NCBI GenBank assembly: GCA_022653215.1
Contig: JALCSJ010000002.1
Span: forward strand, 1 to 39,814
Length of the DNA stretch: 39,814 nucleotides
Reading direction: 5' to 3'
Origin: Acidaminococcaceae bacterium
GTDB taxonomy: Bacteria > Bacillota > Negativicutes > Acidaminococcales > Acidaminococcaceae
Part shown: piece after piece, positions 38,555 to 39,814 of the stretch
Layout: every line of letters starts with the position of its first letter
Numbering within the stretch: position 1 is the stretch's first letter
Position numbers and translations under genes: made by a program
The notes under the pieces: generated by a model
What the model saw: only the letters and a program-made list of their open reading frames with translations
Databases searched by the model: none
What the model was told of the DNA's origin: nothing

Positions 38555-39580
38555 TTATTTGAATTGGCGGATGAACCGCAAATCATTTTCAAAGAATAAA
38601 CGCAAATCATCAATACCATATTTCAGCATGGCAATACGCTCCACCCCCATGCCAAAAGCAAACCCGCTCATTTTATCCGGGTCATAGCCGCTCATTTTCA
38701 GCACATTGGGGTGCACCATGCCACTGCCTAATATTTCCAGCCAACCTGAATTCTTGCAGACTTTGCAGCCTTTGCCCCCGCACATAACACAGCTGATATC
38801 CACTTCTGCAGATGGTTCCGTAAATGGGAAGAAACTGGGACGAAGACGGATTTTTACACTAGAACCAAACATTTCTTTACAGAATGTTTCCAAAGTACCT
38901 TTTAAATCAGCTAAGCTGATATTTTTATCTACTACTAAACCTTCTACCTGATGGAACATAGGTGAATGAGTAGCATCATAGTCATTGCGATATACAGTTC
39001 CCGGGCAAATCATACGAATGGGCGTATTGGGTTCTCTGGATTGCATGGCTCTGGCCTGAACACCGCTAGTCTGGGTCCGCAATAAATATTCATCGGTAAC
39101 GTAGAAAGTATCCTGCATATCACGAGCCGGATGGTCTTTAGGAAGATTCAACGCTTCAAAATTGAAATAATCATTTTCAATTTCCGGTCCTTCTTCTACT
39201 TCAAAGCCCATACGCATAAAAATCTTTTTCATTTCCCGCAGGGTTAAAATAACAGGATGTAAATGGCCTTCCTGAGGTTTTCTGCCCGGCATGGTAATGT
39301 CTACTTTTTCTTTAGCCAGCTTATCGGCCAATTTACGCTTTTCCAATTCTGCTAGTCTGGTATTAAGTTTTTCTTCCAAATCAGCCCTTACTTCATTAAC
39401 CATCTTGCCGATTTTAGGTCTTTCTTCTGCAGCTACTGAGCCTAAGCCACGTAAAATTTCTGTTAATGCGCCTTTTTTTCCTAGGTATTCCACTTTAATG
39501 GACTTAGCATCGTCCAGAGATTTAACGTCCTTTAACTTGAGTAGGACTTTTTCTCTTATTTCCTGCAATTTGTCATTCAT
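38555..39580 (-). CDS. pheS: phenylalanyl-tRNA synthetase alpha subunit
   Basis: A 341-residue class II catalytic subunit that activates phenylalanine. An N-terminal coiled-coil arm (about 1-90) contacts tRNA, then motif 2 appears around FHQVEGLVVDKNIS with MICPGTVYRNDYDATHSP, and motif 3 in GFAFGMGVERIAMLKYGIDDLR at the C-terminus. A CxxC pair (VMCGGKGCKVCKNSG) marks a zinc-ribbon-like insert seen in many Firmicutes PheS. ATG 39580 follows AGGAGGCG. It is preceded by a T-box leader, so expression should rise when tRNA-Phe is uncharged. Confidence 0.97.
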   Translation of the reverse strand: MNDKLQEIREKVLLKLKDVKSLDDAKSIKVEYLGKKGALTEILRGLGSVAAEERPKIGKMVNEVRADLEEKLNTRLAELEKRKLADKLAKEKVDITMPGRKPQEGHLHPVILTLREMKKIFMRMGFEVEEGPEIENDYFNFEALNLPKDHPARDMQDTFYVTDEYLLRTQTSGVQARAMQSREPNTPIRMICPGTVYRNDYDATHSPMFHQVEGLVVDKNISLADLKGTLETFCKEMFGSSVKIRLRPSFFPFTEPSAEVDISCVMCGGKGCKVCKNSGWLEILGSGMVHPNVLKMSGYDPDKMSGFAFGMGVERIAMLKYGIDDLRLFFENDLRFIRQFK

Positions 39581-39592
39581 TTTTTACGCCTC

Positions 39593-39814
39593 CTAAAAAA
39601 AATAAAACCTCCGACCCCTGACAAGGGGCGAAAGTTTCGCGGTACCACCCTATTTTATACTTTTTGGCTATAACGCAGCCAACGCCGTGCCTACTAATAG
39701 TTCAGCACAGTTACTCCAAAGTGAACTTCCTCTATAATTAATGCAACGGTTCTCATCTCTTCCGTTTTTCTGTAGCGTTTTTTATAAAGTACTCTCTTTT
39801 TCATCGCAACTTTT
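39593..39814 (-). ncRNA. T-box leader of pheST
   Basis: The transcript leader carries the invariant T-box AGGGTGGTACCGCG (minus strand, about 39651-39638), just before a stem CCCCTTGTCAGGGG and a TCGGAGG-TTTTATTTTTTTT tail that forms the terminator. Upstream are a stem III-like GGCTGCGTTATAGCC and stem I, with a GAGAGTA element and a likely specifier UUC (Phe) at 39725-39723, followed by A as usual. The promoter lies outside the window. Family and specificity agree with the genes it controls. Confidence 0.93.

Overview
The window looks like a chromosomal segment of a low-GC member of the Firmicutes (Bacillota). A Negativicutes relative such as Acidaminococcaceae/Phascolarctobacterium is my best guess, but that is inference. 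Firmicutes hallmarks are a T-box before pheST, an L13-type leader before rplM-rpsI, cdaA-cdaR, and a conserved ctsR-radA-carD-PIN/TRAM-ispDF-gltX-cysS-mrnC block. I see no phage, transposon, CRISPR array or plasmid gene; almost everything is core metabolism and housekeeping.

Layout. 1-4475: the start of map (minus) faces a DUF368 (PopT-type) membrane gene, followed by a ferrous-iron import operon, feoA-feoA-feoB plus a small Cys-rich membrane protein. The same palindrome, GTTAG-N6-CTAAC, precedes DUF368, feoA and (with one mismatch) feoB. 4512-9619: a minus-strand operon for c-di-AMP synthesis (cdaA, cdaR) runs on into a FAD oxidoreductase and a nucleotide-regulated pyrophosphatase. 9684-11103: an M20 amidohydrolase with its own promoter, ending at a palindromic terminator. 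11105-16925: arginine operon argB-argD-argF-argG-argH (minus) with an ARG-box-like palindrome over the argB -35. 17176-20585: a monofunctional GT51 glycosyltransferase, pgi, and rplM-rpsI. 20582-25353: a ROK sugar kinase, an aquaporin, gltX copy 1 and a DEAD-box-family helicase.

25421-25903: a five-tRNA operon (Asp-Phe-Gly-Cys-Leu). 25932-33127: a seven-gene operon reading PIN/TRAM protein, ispDF, gltX copy 2, cysS, mini-RNase III, thyX, and an unknown two-repeat protein. 33135-35666: carD, radA and ctsR. 35725-36066: a second tRNA operon (Asp-Gly-Trp). 36108-39814: pheS-pheT behind a T-box.

The most unusual points are the shared operator linking a lipid-carrier transporter gene to iron uptake; a pair of inward-facing promoters built into one inverted repeat; a related long stem-loop used as terminator at two sites 24 kb apart; a ctsR locus lacking mcsA, mcsB, clpC and disA with an operator-like repeat filling its promoter spacer; two GluRS paralogues 5.5 kb apart; and an unrecognised protein with an internal duplication. 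No completely novel multi-gene system is evident. All assignments come from reading motifs by eye; no database was searched.
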